Source of the DNA: Piper betle
Lineage: Eukaryota > Streptophyta > Magnoliopsida > Piperales > Piperaceae
NCBI GenBank assembly: GCA_033002965.1
Contig: JAURVB010013132.1
Span: 1-64,000, forward strand
Length of the DNA stretch: 64,000 nucleotides
Direction of reading: 5' to 3'
Shown here piece by piece: positions 1 through 12,674 of the stretch. Below the pieces are notes generated by a model. That model did not search any database and had not been told where the DNA came from. It saw only the letters and a program-made list of their open reading frames with translations. The first letter of the stretch is position 1. Each line of letters opens with the position of its first letter. Made by a program: the position numbers and the translations under genes.

Positions 1-1327
1 CTCCTCCTTGAACTTTGTCCGTTGCTGCTGTCTCTTCAGCTCTCTCCTCTGACTGCCAGCGTAAAAAAGTAAACCCACTGGGAGGAGTGACATAATCTTC
101 AACTCTTCTCCGTCATCTTCTTCTTCGACTCTATCTTTCTCACTAATATTAATGTCCTCATCCATGTAGAACATTTCCTTCTCCGCTGCAAAACAAATTC
201 TTGGGCATAATTACTACATGAAACAAATTCATTTGACCAGCGATTAACACATATAAGAATGTAAACATCTCTGAACTTCAATTGAAATCAATAGAATGAG
301 ATATCATAAAAGCAACGATAAGTGTCGACTACAACCAATTTAAATCATAAAAATTGAAGACACATATAGTGAACCAAATCCAACATCTAAGTTAAATTTA
401 AATAGAATAAAAATAAGTGTAAATAAAAAGAGAAAACAAACTTTAACACAAAAAAAATACATAGGCAACGTAAGAGAGACAAGTCCAAAATCAGATCTTC
501 ATAATAAAACTACAAAAGAGATTAAGATAAGCAACATAAGGGAAGACAAGCAGCAGTCGGCGCAAGTGTATGCACAAGTGGCCGGAGTGTGTCAATCGTG
601 GGAGTAATGCTGGAATCGGTAGCGGAGCATGTAGGAAGCCGGGGTGTTGGATAGAAAGGCCAATTAGGTGGTGCGCTAGAGAGAAAGGATCGATCGTTGC
701 TACCGACTGACGCCGGCGTCAGAAGGAGGAAGCTGGCATTGGAAAATTTAGCAAAGCAGAGGTTGGCATTTCCACACACGGTTGGATAAGAGGATTTCAA
801 ACATAACATGCACGAACAACTTGTTATTCTTGAATCCAAGACACACCATAACATTTTTTTCAATACAAGATTACAGCCCTCTACTCTAAAGCCTTCTTTG
901 GTAACTCGTATCCAAGGTACAATGGATTCTTCTCCTCGAGAGTGCAGCAACATGGAGAGTCTTCAATCTCGTGCCAACCATAAGATCAAACCAAAACGTC
1001 GCTTCAAAATCAAGTTTTTCTTCTTAATACTCAATAAAAATCACCGGAGACAGAGTGGGGAACATGTAGACATGAAAACCCGTTAAAAAACTCTCCTTTT
1101 TCTTTGGAAAGGAAGGTTTATAAAGAAGAAATGACGAAAGGAGGTGACCTATCGTGAATGGGTGTGACCCATCACGCACCATTATTCGGGTGCTAGCCCA
1201 GGCGCTAGCGTCTTGAAAAACCAGACGATTTTAGCGCCTGGGTGTTGGTTTTATAAACACAAAACCAACAGCTAGGAGGGGCCTTGTGAGAGAGGAAGGG
1301 GAAGAAGTTTTCAGAGTTGGGTAGGAT
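1..1327. other. Unassigned AT-rich DNA
   Basis: No gene or repeat could be assigned. Short open frames exist on both strands around 520-1090, but they overlap each other, are low-complexity and match no family I recognise. Nothing here looks like a spliced gene, an LTR end or a transposase. Confidence 0.4.
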
Positions 1328-1406
1328 TGTAACACCCCAATTTGGCTTGAAGGACGGACTAATCTGTGATATTATAATTTGGAAAACTATTCGTTGGGGT
1401 ATCACA
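1328..1406. repeat. Short palindromic-ended element, LTR-like tips
   Basis: A 79-bp stretch begins TGTAACACCCCAA and ends TTGGGGTATCACA. The ends are inverted repeats matching at 11 of 13 positions. TGTAACACCCC is a common start of plant long LTRs, so this may be an internally deleted solo LTR. I see no target-site duplication. It may also be a chance palindrome. Confidence 0.35.
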
Positions 1407-2205
1407 TACAAATTTGACGGAAGCTGGTTTTATCCCTCAAGGAGGCTTAAAATAGACACCTTACTATATTTTTATAAAATACATGTAAAATGATACTACA
1501 TAGATCAGATTTTACACTTAACATTTCTATATGAGCACTCTGAGCAACAAGAGAAACCTCACCTCCCCTGCAATTAAGAGGGTGACTTTATAATGCGATG
1601 ATCACTTTAAGTTAAACAAAGGCAACACCCCAGATGCAATTAAGAGGTTGAGCACTTAAAAGTATAATATTATGTGTTTTAATTCTTGTGCTTAGTTTCA
1701 GTGATTGAATTAGATAACTTGATTATTTAATGCGTGAGGACTGCGGTAACATAAACATTGGGTCTTGGTTATTTGTTTCATGTACCCAGTAAGGAAAATT
1801 AAAACATAGATGTATCATTGGATGCTAGTCATCAGGCAATTTCAACCTCTTAATCCTTTCACAAATTATTTGTGCATCTTGACTACCGATTGTGTAAGTG
1901 GCTTTAGGCTTCAACAAACGATTTCCTTGTTTAATCAACTCCAACTCAAGTCAATTACAATACACAACAATATCTTTATGACTTTTTTGCTTCATCTTTT
2001 CTTTTCCCTTTTCTCTACCTGCATAACATCTATATTATGCTACAGTAGCAATGAGCTCTAATATGACGACTCCCAAACATATATATATATCACCTCCTCC
2101 AGTTGTGAGATTCTCCAATACCAGAAACTCGCTCATCACTTTTCATATTTGGGCCAAATTATACATCTGCCAAAGAATCTATTCTTAATTTAATCTACCA
2201 TCCGG
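1407..2205. other. AT-rich spacer, nothing recognised
   Basis: AT-rich sequence with a short (TA)n run near 2071-2088. No coding signal or repeat family recognised. Confidence 0.4.
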
Positions 2206-3243
2206 TTAGATTGAAGGTGACTTGTCTCTTTTAACTCTATTCTTAGAGAACTGATATCTTAGTTGTCTAAAAGGGTGATCTGGGGGCAGAAGCTGCCAGT
2301 GACAATCAAACCATGATGGTTTGCTGGAGTATAGAAGACGAAAAGCTTTAGGTTTTTCCACACAACTAGGGCAAGCTAGCCTACTAGGTGTGCTTCGTCC
2401 CAATAAAATTCTATACGTGAGGAAATCATTTATTTTCCAAAATAAAGTTGCATGCAATAGAAAATTCTGTCTTAAAGAAACATCCCACAATAGTTCAAAG
2501 TCATTTATGAGTGGTATAAGATTTATATCCATAGGTTTAAGAGGACTGAATTTTCCAAAAATGACTATGGATTGGACCATGAATGAATGTGTCATGCACA
2601 TCCACAATGGGAAATTATAAACAATGTTAATGACAGGTAGATAGATAGGTCTTTGATGAAAACCCAAATGGATTAAAACTGTCTGCGCACAAACATAATC
2701 ATACATTGTGTGCATCAGATGCAAAGGAGGGGTGAGATCTCTCAAAATGCTTCCATGCCTCACTATGTGCAAGATGAGCCATAACTTCATGAACCCTTGG
2801 ATTTTTCTGCATGCCAAGACATGTATTTGACTATCTTTTGTGACATGAACAATCTTTGCAATCTTGGGATGATAGAAAAATAACACAACACCTTGGCTAT
2901 GATGCCTTTCCCCCTCTTACCATCTTGATTTGTTGATGTATATCACCTTACAAAATGAGCATTCTTCTAAGTGTAACATCTCCTTATAATACAACATATA
3001 CTCATTTGGACATACATCTATTTTCTCCACGCTCATTCCTAACTTCTTCATCAATTTCTTTGAGACGCAATAAGACCCTGGTAACTTGTTCTCCTTCGGA
3101 AAAACACTTTTCATAACAAAATCAAATTCATCAAATGTTGTTTGATAAACAACATGACTCATTTTTATATTTAATAATCTTGTTGTATACAATGAAGATG
3201 CATAATCACAAACCAAACATAGTTCTTGATCTTCTTGTTTCAA
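2206..3243 (-). pseudogene. CACTA (En/Spm) TNP2-type transposase remnant
   Basis: Read on the minus strand, two blocks in the same frame resemble the TNP2-like transposase (Transposase_21 family) of plant CACTA elements. The upstream block (3243 to 2917) carries the cysteine-containing region (KIDVCPNEYMLYYKE, then ECSFCK). The downstream block (2886 to 2206) carries LPVINIVYNFPLWMCM, SPLKPMDINLIPLI, a CPSCVEKPKAF segment and LPPDHPFRQL, in the family's usual order. In the family this enzyme binds subterminal repeats and cuts the element ends. The copy is dead: an in-frame stop lies between 2917 and 2886, and the frame ends soon after the HPFRQL block, so the C-terminal catalytic part is missing. 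I did not find the CACTA terminal repeats, so the element limits are unknown. Confidence 0.75.
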
Positions 3244-4209
3244 GAGAGTTTAAAAAGTGCTCTAATATCTGAATTAGGTTATTCATTAGCAAAGTCATCC
3301 CCATACGAAGAGTGGTAAGGAACTTAGAAATTGGGACCCACAACATCATAAACTATCTACCTAAAACCTAAATTATGATCCAAAGCACTCAAACATGAAC
3401 TCATATACTCAGAACCTGATACATACATTGGTTGCTCACCATGTTCCACCCATTTATAATAAGCAACCATAAATCCTTGATAATAAAGATTTTGCTTGAC
3501 ATTGTCCCGTTCTATGCACTTTTGATTGACACAAACATAAAATGAACAAGAAATTTGTAAATTACTAACAAATTTGGTTTGTGAAAATGGAAAATATGAA
3601 ACTGTTCAATTCCCTTTTCATACTCTAATTGAAAATTCCTCCATCTAATCACCTTTGATACATCCATTCATAACCATTTGTATTCATTATTACTAGGTAC
3701 ACATGTGAAGAAAAAATTTATCAAATGATCGTGATGGGAGTACCCAAAAACATGTAAGTACGTACGAATAACACACCATAGGCAAACTAAAATTATGATA
3801 GAGTTTCCCTTAAAATTTAGGTCCACATGGCCACAAATTAGAGGTAAATTTAATGGTCCACATGGCCAAAAGCAGAAATAATGCTTCTTAATGACTCTGC
3901 TCGCAAAACCCCAACAACCTTGAAGATCGTACATGGGCATAAAGATTGGGCACAAACAAAATCTTTGTGGACACACAAGTCCTTTAAATAGTGAAGAAAA
4001 CAAGTTAGGTAATAGAAGTTCATAGGACACGAATAGATTGTCTTGTGATAAGATTTTTAAACGTAGATAAGTAACCTGTTTTCAACATAAACAAGGATTT
4101 GAATGCTCTCAAATGATATTTATATCTCACTGTAAGCTGGACTACTAAGACAAAATATTAAAACCATCATCAAGGATACAAATGAAAATCATTTAAAAAA
4201 GAAAGCTTG
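3244..4209. other. Unassigned DNA upstream of the CACTA remnant
   Basis: On the minus strand this lies upstream of the transposase remnant and could be the 5' part of the same CACTA copy. A 120-residue minus-strand open frame (3668-4030) is not recognisable. No terminal repeat seen. Confidence 0.3.
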
Positions 4210-4923
4210 TGTGAGATTTGTTAACTTACTCCCATATCTAATACCTATTGGGGTAAGTTTCTGTTTATTAGTAGGAATGAACTATAGTTTTTAAATTCAG
4301 GTAACCACTTTTGAAGAGATAACTTAGGCCTATTAATTTTCACTCTAAGCTAATTCGTTACAAATGATATCAGTGTCAGGTTCTATGTTAGATGGTGGGA
4401 TGGACTAGGGACGTTGACTAGGCTATTGACCATGGACCAGAAAAATACGTAGGCTGAGGCTAGTAATGGGCCAAGTATAGGAATTTTGAGGACAAAATTT
4501 CCTAAGATGGGTGGATTGTGAGATCCTTCTACTTAGTCATACATTTAATACCAACTGGGGTAAAATTCTATTTATAAGTGAGAATGGACTATAGATTTTC
4601 AAACTTGCTTAACCACTTTTAAAAAGATGACTTAAGTCGGGTTGTTATAAATGGTATCAAAACAACCTGGTAGGCCATTGGTTATACTGGTCATGGGTCA
4701 GAGAAGGACGTGGGTTGGGGCTAACAATGGGCCAAAGTATAGGAATTTCGAAGATGAAACTTACTAAGGTGGGTGGATTATGAGATCCCTCAAGTTAGTC
4801 CATCATCTAATACCTATTAGGGTAAGATCATATTTATTAGTGGAAATGGACTATAGATATTTAACTTCGGTTAACCATTTTTGAAGAGATAATTTAATTT
4901 GCACACTCAACTGAGTCATTATA
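4210..4923 (+). mobile_element. Tandem TRIM retrotransposon (LTR-int-LTR-int-LTR)
   Basis: Three copies of a short LTR lie in direct orientation: 4210-4362, 4517-4649 and 4779-4923. They begin TGTGAGAT or TATGAGAT, share a 'ctaatacctattggggtaa' block, and end TTACA or TATA. They are separated by two short internal domains of about 154 and 129 bp. Each internal domain starts with a primer-binding-site-like TGATATCAG or TGGTATCAA (initiator tRNA-Met type, usually TGGTATCAGAGC) and ends with a purine-rich AAGATGGGTGGA or AAGGTGGGTGGA just before the next LTR. No protein is encoded. This is a terminal-repeat retrotransposon in miniature whose middle LTR is shared, as after unequal LTR recombination. 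I could not find a clear 5-bp duplication outside the array. Confidence 0.8.
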
Positions 4924-6136
4924 TTTTGGTTAGGCGATCAATAGTGCATTTTGTAGGTAAAGTTGAAGAATCTAACAAAGCTAACGTCTAAGTGATCGCT
5001 TGATTGACGATCAGTGAATTGTTCGAGTAGTTGAACGATTTGGAAATCTCCAAAAACTAGCCTTTGCTAGAAACAAAAGGGGGATTTGAAGCCTAACAAC
5101 TCTATTTCTTGGAGAGACTATGCTAACCCATATATATGGTCTTTGAGAGAGTGACTTGACAATCCTATTACTGCCCTCTTGAGTGCTAGTGGATTTGAGA
5201 CTCTCTTGGATTAAATTGGAGAAACAAGCTTGAGCTAGGAAGGGATACCTACAAACTTGTGTTCTAGGTGCAATCTTTGTACCAAGGAGAGTTCAATTGT
5301 AGTGAGGATCACTTTGTAACTCCCTTAGTTGGGAGTAGGTGTGTCAAGCTTCTTGCTTGAGCAAAGGAGCTTAGAGAAGGGTGTAGTCTCCATAGGTGTG
5401 AAGACTCAAGGGTGTTCAGGGTTTGGTTGAGTTAGGATCCTTAGCACTTGGTGATTGTTGAGGAAGGCTTGTTGGAGGCTCCAACATTTTGAGTGCAAGC
5501 CTCCACAACACTTGTTGGATGCTTTGAAGGAGTCATAAACTCTGTTGCTTGTAAGGATACAAGTGGTTTGCCTAATGGAGCTTCAAAGACCCACTTACCA
5601 AAGGACTTAATGAGCTAGAAGAGAGGACGTACAAGGTTGGGAACCTCTTGAAAACTTTTCTATGTCCTCTCTCCCTTCTCTTTAATTGTGCGCTTTTACT
5701 TAGTTGACTATATAATTGTGTGCACACCTGTTAACTTCCTGGAGCTTGACCTTGGTTGCGGCTGGTGTTAGGTTTACACAAGTTCTAGATCATTTTGCTA
5801 CTTGTATGATTTTGACTTGTTCTCCAACACAAGCAGTAACTTGAAATTGAACTTGTGTCTCACACAATAAATTATTAGGTTCATATTATGTGCCTTGCTT
5901 ATTTATTATTTGAGTCCTTTTGCTCTTAATTGTTTATTTATTACTTTTGCATTTAGTCCATACTTGTGATCTTTATAAGAACCTATGGATTGTGGGTATC
6001 TAAGTATTTACTTGAGTATTTATAGTTAGCTCTTCCAATATTAGTTATCCTTTAGTTGAAATTAGAGCCTTAGCTTGACAAGATGTACACCTCACTCTCT
6101 AGCTTCTCGTGAGAAGAACCATAAGAGGTTTTTATT
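4924..6136 (+). repeat. Probable copia (Sirevirus-like) 5' region or LTR remnant
   Basis: Non-coding sequence upstream of the gag/protease remnant, with the same orientation. It is consistent with the LTR and leader of a copia element, but I could not define LTR ends or find a partner LTR. The assignment rests mainly on position. Confidence 0.35.
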
Positions 6137-6830
6137 GTGTTGTTTGAAGAATCTCTAAAGATTGATAAGAGGAACAAGGAGTTCGAAGAATCTTTGAAAA
6201 GAGTGAGTTCGGAGAAAGAGGCCTTAAAGCAAAAATTGGAACAACATGAAGCTATGGTGACCTCTTTCCAAAAGGGAACTGAAAACAAGGCTAAGCAAGT
6301 GGACAAAGGCATGTTGCCCATTCTCTTCAAGAAGCCCCCACTTTGGCACCATCATCTCTAATCGTCTACTCTTGTGGACGGAGTGGTAATATAGCATTCT
6401 CCTATAGAATCATGAAGCAAGTTGTCCACGGAGTATACAAATGGATTCGCCATGCTCTATTTTTGATGACCTCTTCGAACACTTTAAGAGAACACATCTT
6501 GTGGTATCTTGAGTGGGTCTTCCCTACATATGACTGGGGATTCCTCTATCTTCTCAATTTTTGTGGCTCAAGAGGTGGGGTGGTAACATTTGGAGACAAA
6601 GGTAATGGAAAAATATTGGGCAAAGGTTGTGTTGGTAAAACCACTCATATTATTGTACATTTGTTGTTGGCTACATTTCTTTATCACATGTGTATTTTTC
6701 ATATTTTATCTAGGTTTGGTTCATATATATCTGGGCTTGGCATTACAACAATGAGAGGATCTTTCCCAACCACAAGAGGGCCAAGAAGGATACACCTCTT
6801 GGTGTGCCAGTTATTGTGCCCAAAATAAAC
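6137..6830 (+). pseudogene. Copia-type gag/protease remnant
   Basis: A lysine- and glutamate-rich coiled-coil-like stretch (6137-6330, around KEFEESLKRVSSEKEALK) is followed after a frame change by SCGRSGNIAFSY. That resembles a decayed CCHC zinc knuckle of gag; only the first cysteine is in place. Next comes GGVVTFGDKGNGKILGKG (about 6570-6630), which resembles the segment following the aspartic-protease region of copia/Sirevirus polyproteins. Frame changes and missing motifs make it non-functional. No integrase or reverse transcriptase follows, so the element is truncated. The copia assignment rests on these short motifs and their order. Confidence 0.6.
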
Positions 6831-8029
6831 ACTCGATAGCCAAATGCGGAGCAGATAACTCTTGAGAGGATCTAAATCGTACGCCCACCTCAAGATGAGT
6901 GCTCTCCTATTCCTAATAGCTTTGGTATTTAATTATCGGCCAGATTAGCTTTAAAATGCACTTAGAGCTTGACCACAGGTCTAAGTGTGGATCATTAATA
7001 ATGTTATTTTGTCAAGGCATTGTTTAATGGAAGTTGACTAAAGAAGGGGAGTCATCGCCGGAAAGAGATTGACAAGATTATTCAATCTGGCACCTTACGA
7101 TTGTATTTTTCCTGGTATCAGATTTTCTCTTTTGATATCTTTATTAATTATCGATATCCACTGTGATTCATCACTATGAACTTCAAGAACAAAATTTAGA
7201 AATTAGTTATTGAGAATCCTTGTTTTGCTCCCTTCTAATTTTTTAATATTTACAATTTACAATTTAGTTCCAAAAATGGTTAGTAATAAGTTGTAGAAGA
7301 CCGAATATTGTTAGCACTACAAACATATATAAATTATAAATAGGGTCAAAGGTATTAAGATCAGCTGCCTAGAGAACAGAATCAAGCCCAAGACTTCTTT
7401 GAAGAGGAGAATTCTTAACCAAAGAGAGTAAGAAATCTTCTATTTCCCTCATTTCTCATGAAACTTCTATAACTACCTCTAAATCCTAAGAATTATCCAA
7501 AATCTTCTAATTAAAGAAATAGTAGACTAATTAAAGAGATAAAATTAGGTTGGCATGCCAGAATAGGGCATGTTCATGTTAATGATTATATAGAAAATTA
7601 TCAACTAAAAAAGCATACTTCACTCTTGACTAATTCCATTATCACTTAAAAGCAACACATCATGCATCATTCTTTGATTTTTTAAGCGCCCAATTTGACA
7701 AATTGTAAAGCTAGTTACTTCAATAAGTCTATTATAACTTCATTTGGGAAACTTGAAAATTTTATAGATTTTAAATATAAATGCGAACAGCTCCAATCAT
7801 ACCACCTTTCATGAGCTGTGACGTCCATAATCATGCAATGGAGCATTAATAGTCTCAAAAAGAAAATTAATCACTAAATTTATTTATATTACCCGACTTA
7901 TTTCTTACAAAGAACATGGCATCGCTGGTTATATCCCAGTGTTTGTGGAATGAAAGGAAACTAACACAATTATTTTATAGTATTTTTGTTCTTCTTTCCT
8001 AGATGTTGGGTTAAAATACAGTGAGATAG
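6831..8029. other. AT-rich spacer, nothing recognised
   Basis: No coding signal or repeat family recognised between the copia remnant and the gypsy pol remnant. Confidence 0.35.
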
Positions 8030-8895
8030 CTAGACTGAGGCAGTGAACTAATAATGGCAACATTAGTACTAGCTGTGTAGAGTGGTTCAGGGGATAGACT
8101 GAACATTGAGCATATTTGAGTGGTCAGAGAATTTACTAATGTATTTTCATATGAGAGTACTGGATTGCCACCAGACAGAGAAGTAGATCTCACCATTGAG
8201 TTGATATCAGGCACAACACCGATCTCTAGAGTCCGTATAGAATGACACCTCATGAGCTCAAGGAACTCAAAGAACAACTACAGATACTATTGGATCAAGG
8301 GTTCACTAGACCAAGTGTCTCTCCATGGAGTGCACCAATGCTATTTGTGAGTAAAAAGGATGGAAGCATGCATTTATGCATCAATTACATGATGCTAAAC
8401 CATACAACTATTAAGAACAGATGCATTGATGATCTATTTGACTAGTTGAACTTAGCAGCCAAACTTTGGACGATCGATTTGAGGTCAGAATACTACTAGT
8501 TGAAGATTAGAGCAGAAGGCATCCCGAAGACTGCATTCAGGACCAAATATGGCCACTACAATTTTTGGTCATGCCTTTTGGATTGAACAATGCTCCAACG
8601 GCATTTATGGACTCTATGAACAAGTGTTCAGTCCATATTTGGACCAGTTTGTGATCGTCTTTATAAATGACATATTGGTATATTCTTCGTCTAAGGAAGA
8701 GCATGAGCAACATCAGAGGATTATATTGCAAACACTGAGAGAGCACAAATTGTACAAAAAGTTTTCGAAGTGAAGTTTTTGGCAGCAAGTATCTCAGTAG
8801 ATTAGGCTAAGATAGAAGCAATAGTATAGTGGGAATAGCCGAAGACATCTACAGCAGTTTGATGTTTATTAGGCATAGCTGGATACTATAGACAA
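8030..8895 (+). pseudogene. Ty3/gypsy pol pseudogene (protease-RT linker and RT)
   Basis: Across several frames this reads as the start of a gypsy reverse transcriptase. In order: a linker with GLPPDREVDLTIEL (about 8162), [16 protein letters not shown] (8236), [16 protein letters not shown] with [12 protein letters not shown], then KTAFRTKYGHYNF, MPFGLNNAPTAF, a catalytic-region FINDILVYSS, and GIAGYYRQ near the end. The family's metal-binding FIDD box reads FIND, so one catalytic aspartate is replaced by asparagine. Stops, for example after DDLFD, and at least two frameshifts (near 8236 and after about 8560) confirm decay. Similarity stops abruptly after GYYRQ near 8895, where GC-rich LTR-like DNA begins; RNase H and integrase are absent. 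Confidence 0.9.
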
Positions 8896-10560
8896 TCCGC
8901 TGGAGTTTACCAAGACATTCCCCCATCATCCTAGCCACCACTCAGCCTCCATGACATGCCAAAGTCGGCCCTGACGCCATGCCCCGATGCCGACTCCGCC
9001 ATTGATGGCACTGCTCCGTCCTCGCAATGCCACAATTGCTGCCCTGCTGACCCAGACGAACCCTTCCCAACACCATGTGCCACTCCCAAGACTGATACAA
9101 GGCTAATCAGGCAAGCTAAGTGACCCAGACCGACCCAAGACTGCCGTCGGTGAGCATCGCCACCGCCGTCACCCTCACCCTCACTAGAATTAGCCAGAAC
9201 TCACTAGAATTCACTGAAAATCTCTGCATTTTTGCCGAATTCAAGTACCAAAATGCACGACAAGTCTTAATTGTTGCTGATTACCGACAACGTGAGGTAT
9301 AATTACCTTCAACCTAATTAATTGAAATTGATAATTATCAGCACTACATACTAGATCTAGTAATTTACATGATGGAGTGCTTAGATTTTAAATAAAAAGA
9401 ATTTGGATAATTTGAATGGTATGAAATGAATGTTAACGACCTAATTAGGAAAATTAAGTGTAAGTTTCTAATTAACTACAATGTAATTTTAAAAATCATG
9501 ATGTGGATGGATACAAATGCTTGATATGAGTGTATTTTTAGGATGTGTGACTGCATCATTCAGATAGTAGCCGTTAGCTTTTAGATTTGATGTGTACATA
9601 TGGAGCAGGAGCTCGCCCCTAGGTTAGGACTTACTCCTAGTCTGATATCACACTATATCATGATTTGATTTGACAGGTAAGCAAATATGTCAAGTGGTGG
9701 ATTTATCGTATCCCACTCCACACGGATCATTTAGTCATACAAATTTCCGGATTAATAGCCCTCGGTCAAAGCAGGCTCTGGATTGGTGGGCAGGTCGTTC
9801 CATTCCCGATGAATCCTGACAACTCCCCATTTTGAGTTCTTCAAACCCTGAGAAGTGTAGAGGATCATGGGTACTGTAATGTAGCTCATGTCTAGACTTG
9901 TAAATAAAAGGGTACTTAAGATGTCTGCTGGAGAGTACTTAGTCTCTGTGCTCATGGCTAGGAGTTATATGGAGGATGTAGAGGCCTTTGGGATAATTGA
10001 TTTTCTCAAGAGTTTAATAGTTTGAAAATGGTGAGGCATCTGACGAGTTAGAATAGGACGTTGTCAAGCCGAGATTGACGACTCCTGATTAGTACCCTTA
10101 TGAGTGATTATAATGCAGAAGTATAGATGAATGATTATATTTATCTGGGGAATCATCTCTATTGTGCCAGTTTGATTATTAATTATTTTTTAGACTAGTA
10201 ACACTCATTATTGATTTTTATAGTATATATAGAGGTGAGAACTTGAATGACTGAGAGCTGTCGGGACCACTAAGGAGCAGTGATGCAACCTGTGTACATA
10301 TACATGCTGAATGCATTGAAAAAAATGTGACGTGATGAACTATTGTGAATAGAATGCTATCATGTTTTATTGCATAAAAGGTTACGAGAATTTCTGATAT
10401 GATATGTGTTGACTGTTATGAATAGAACTAAATAGGATGAGCTAAGGGGATCGAGACCCATCTTAAAAATAACGATGTTTATAATGTGAATACTGTGTGA
10501 AAGATGTGATGTTTTAACAACGTTTTATGTTTATCATCATCATCATCATCATCATATATA
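8896..10560 (+). repeat. Partial long LTR (same family as the solo LTR at 36298)
   Basis: This matches the right half of the solo LTR at 36298-39153 in the same orientation and order. Shared landmarks are a GC-rich block ending in cgtgaggtataatta (9289), 'ccggattaatagccctcg' (9747), 'attcccgatgaatcctgac', 'gtctagacttgt', and 'gagctgtcgggacc' (10255). The left part is missing where it abuts the gypsy pol remnant. The right end, expected to run to TTACA, is not seen before the next LTR copy starts at 10619. The short open frames here, such as 9752-9955 minus, are not genes. Confidence 0.7.
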
Positions 10561-10618
10561 TATTAATATTTATATATATATATATATATATATATTATTA
10601 AAACATCAATATATATAT
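10533..10618. repeat. (ATC)n and (TA)n microsatellites
   Basis: Simple repeats of ATC (about 10533-10555) followed by TA runs, directly at the start of the next LTR copy. Confidence 0.9.
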
Positions 10619-12185
10619 TGTAAAACCCCAGTTTCGGCTTAGGGTTTTACTCGATTTTAGTTTTGTCCAGTTTGGGCAATCTTGAGTTGGTTCGACTGAG
10701 CTCGAGCTAGACTAGTTTTCAGATTATAAGTATGGGCCCAGATAGCTATATGAGCATGTTATAAAATGGCTGAGTATGCCTGACATACACATGACAAGAT
10801 CATGAGTTATCAGTGTATACTGAGGTATACAGATTTGCTTGTATAGATTAGCTAGGGTTTTAGGCCAAGATCTAGGTCGTTGCAGCGTTTAGTATTCGTT
10901 TTGGGATTTTTCGGATATTTCATTTGCATCCAGCATAGGAATTTTAGATCATTCAATTGTGCCCCTGTGGGCCCATGTTGATTTAGTTCAGGGTTCAAGA
11001 CCCATTTAACTTTCTTGCCTCGATTCCCACCAATTATGTCAATTTTATGACTCGAGTCAGTTTGGACTATTGACAATCTCGATCCGAGTTTTCCATCTAT
11101 ATGTATAGTGCATGTACCTATAGGTGGGCCCTACTAGGCCACAAGTTGTCAGACGTCCCAATCATGCCACGTGGCAATATCTGAGCCATCCACTCAGCTT
11201 TATCTTTGCCCATTGATTTCCAGAGTTTCCACGATTTTAAAATTTTCCACTGTTACGCCGCCGCCACTTCGGCGTCCTGCCGATGACTCTCCACCTTGCC
11301 CCTGGCCACTGTATTGGTACGACCGTGACCACGTCGCAGCTGACTTTCAATCCGTACCCACGATCGGCACTGGCGCTACTGCAGTCGTTGCCGGAGACGA
11401 CGATTTTTGGTTTAGGTTTTTACCACCGCCGCCACCCGTTCGAGTCATTTTTCAGTGATGGCGAGCCACCACCAGCCGATCCAACCACCCCAATAGCTTC
11501 CCCTCGTCGAGATCTCCATTTTGAGACCGACGCCGATCTCCGCCGTGGCCGTGATCGCTGCCACCGACGTAGCTGCACACAGCGGCGATGTCATCCCTTT
11601 CCAATCGATTTTCGGCCAGCCAGTGGCCAGAATCCTCTGATTGCCACCACGATGTCGTTACCCGTCCTCCCTCTTTCGAATGCAACCAACGGCAACCTCC
11701 GTCGTGCTACCGTCGGCGTTCTCCGACGATGGACACCGCCGCCCCTGTTTACCCGTTTGCCCAACTTGCGGTCTGCTCTGCCCGTGTCCGCATCCACCTA
11801 GTCATGCCCGAGTCAGCAAGTCATGTCCATCAGCATAGCCAACCCAGAAAATTTTCCAGTTAACCCAGACCAGGTTGGTTCAGCCCATTCAGTTCAGTAG
11901 GTTCAGCTTGGTTCGGTCTGATTCAGCCCATTTACGGCCGTTTCTAGACCATTTTGGTAATTCGAGAATTCTTACATTATTTTAAATGCATATTCACATG
12001 ATTTAGCATGATTGGATGTTATGATGATTTTTCTTTATTTATTTTTATTATTTAATTAATTATTCTTTATTATTTATTTATTTTTATTTATATGTTTATC
12101 ATATATGATGAATGCTTATATGATTATTTGTTATTATTAACATTATATTTACTTATAAACATTAGTCATATTATGTGCTAAATTA

Positions 12186-12188
<3 letters not shown>

Positions 12189-12227
<39 letters not shown>
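12189..12227. repeat. (TA)n microsatellite
   Basis: Uninterrupted TA dinucleotide run inside the AT-rich part of the LTR copy. Confidence 0.95.
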
Positions 12228-12230
<3 letters not shown>

Positions 12231-12529
12231 TTTTTTTATTTATTCGCTATGTGTGTGTTATTGTTTATTTATATTTAATTATATATACTTGTATTGTATG
12301 ACTATGATATTATTAATATTCATGATTAATAAGCATTAACTATTTATTTATTTATTGAATTATTATATATCTATTTATTTATTTATTATATGTTTACTAA
12401 CAAGAGTATATGTTGATATTTACTCGTGTTTACCTGTATATTTATATAATATAATTATATTATTATTTTATTATTAGAGTATTATTCATGTTTATGTACT
12501 TATTATTTATCTAAATATCTATGAATGCT

Positions 12530-12532
12530 ATT

Positions 12533-12563
<31 letters not shown>

Positions 12564-12566
12564 TTA
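12530..12566. repeat. (TTTA)n microsatellite
   Basis: Tetranucleotide TTTA/ATTT run in AT-rich LTR DNA. Confidence 0.9.
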
Positions 12567-12674
12567 TTATTATGTCTTGATTTGCGTGCCACATGTTTAG
12601 TTATAGGTTTGTTAATATTGTTTTCTTTGTTGTGATATATTGATAATATGAGCATACACCACGAGCATGCATCA

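Noticed and set aside
522..1086. 143- and 92-residue opposing frames near the start
   Set aside because: They overlap antisense and resemble no known protein; no splice or promoter support.
11171..11863. Overlapping plus- and minus-strand Pro/Arg-rich frames up to 172 residues
   Set aside because: They are in the GC-rich block of an LTR copy and lack domains.
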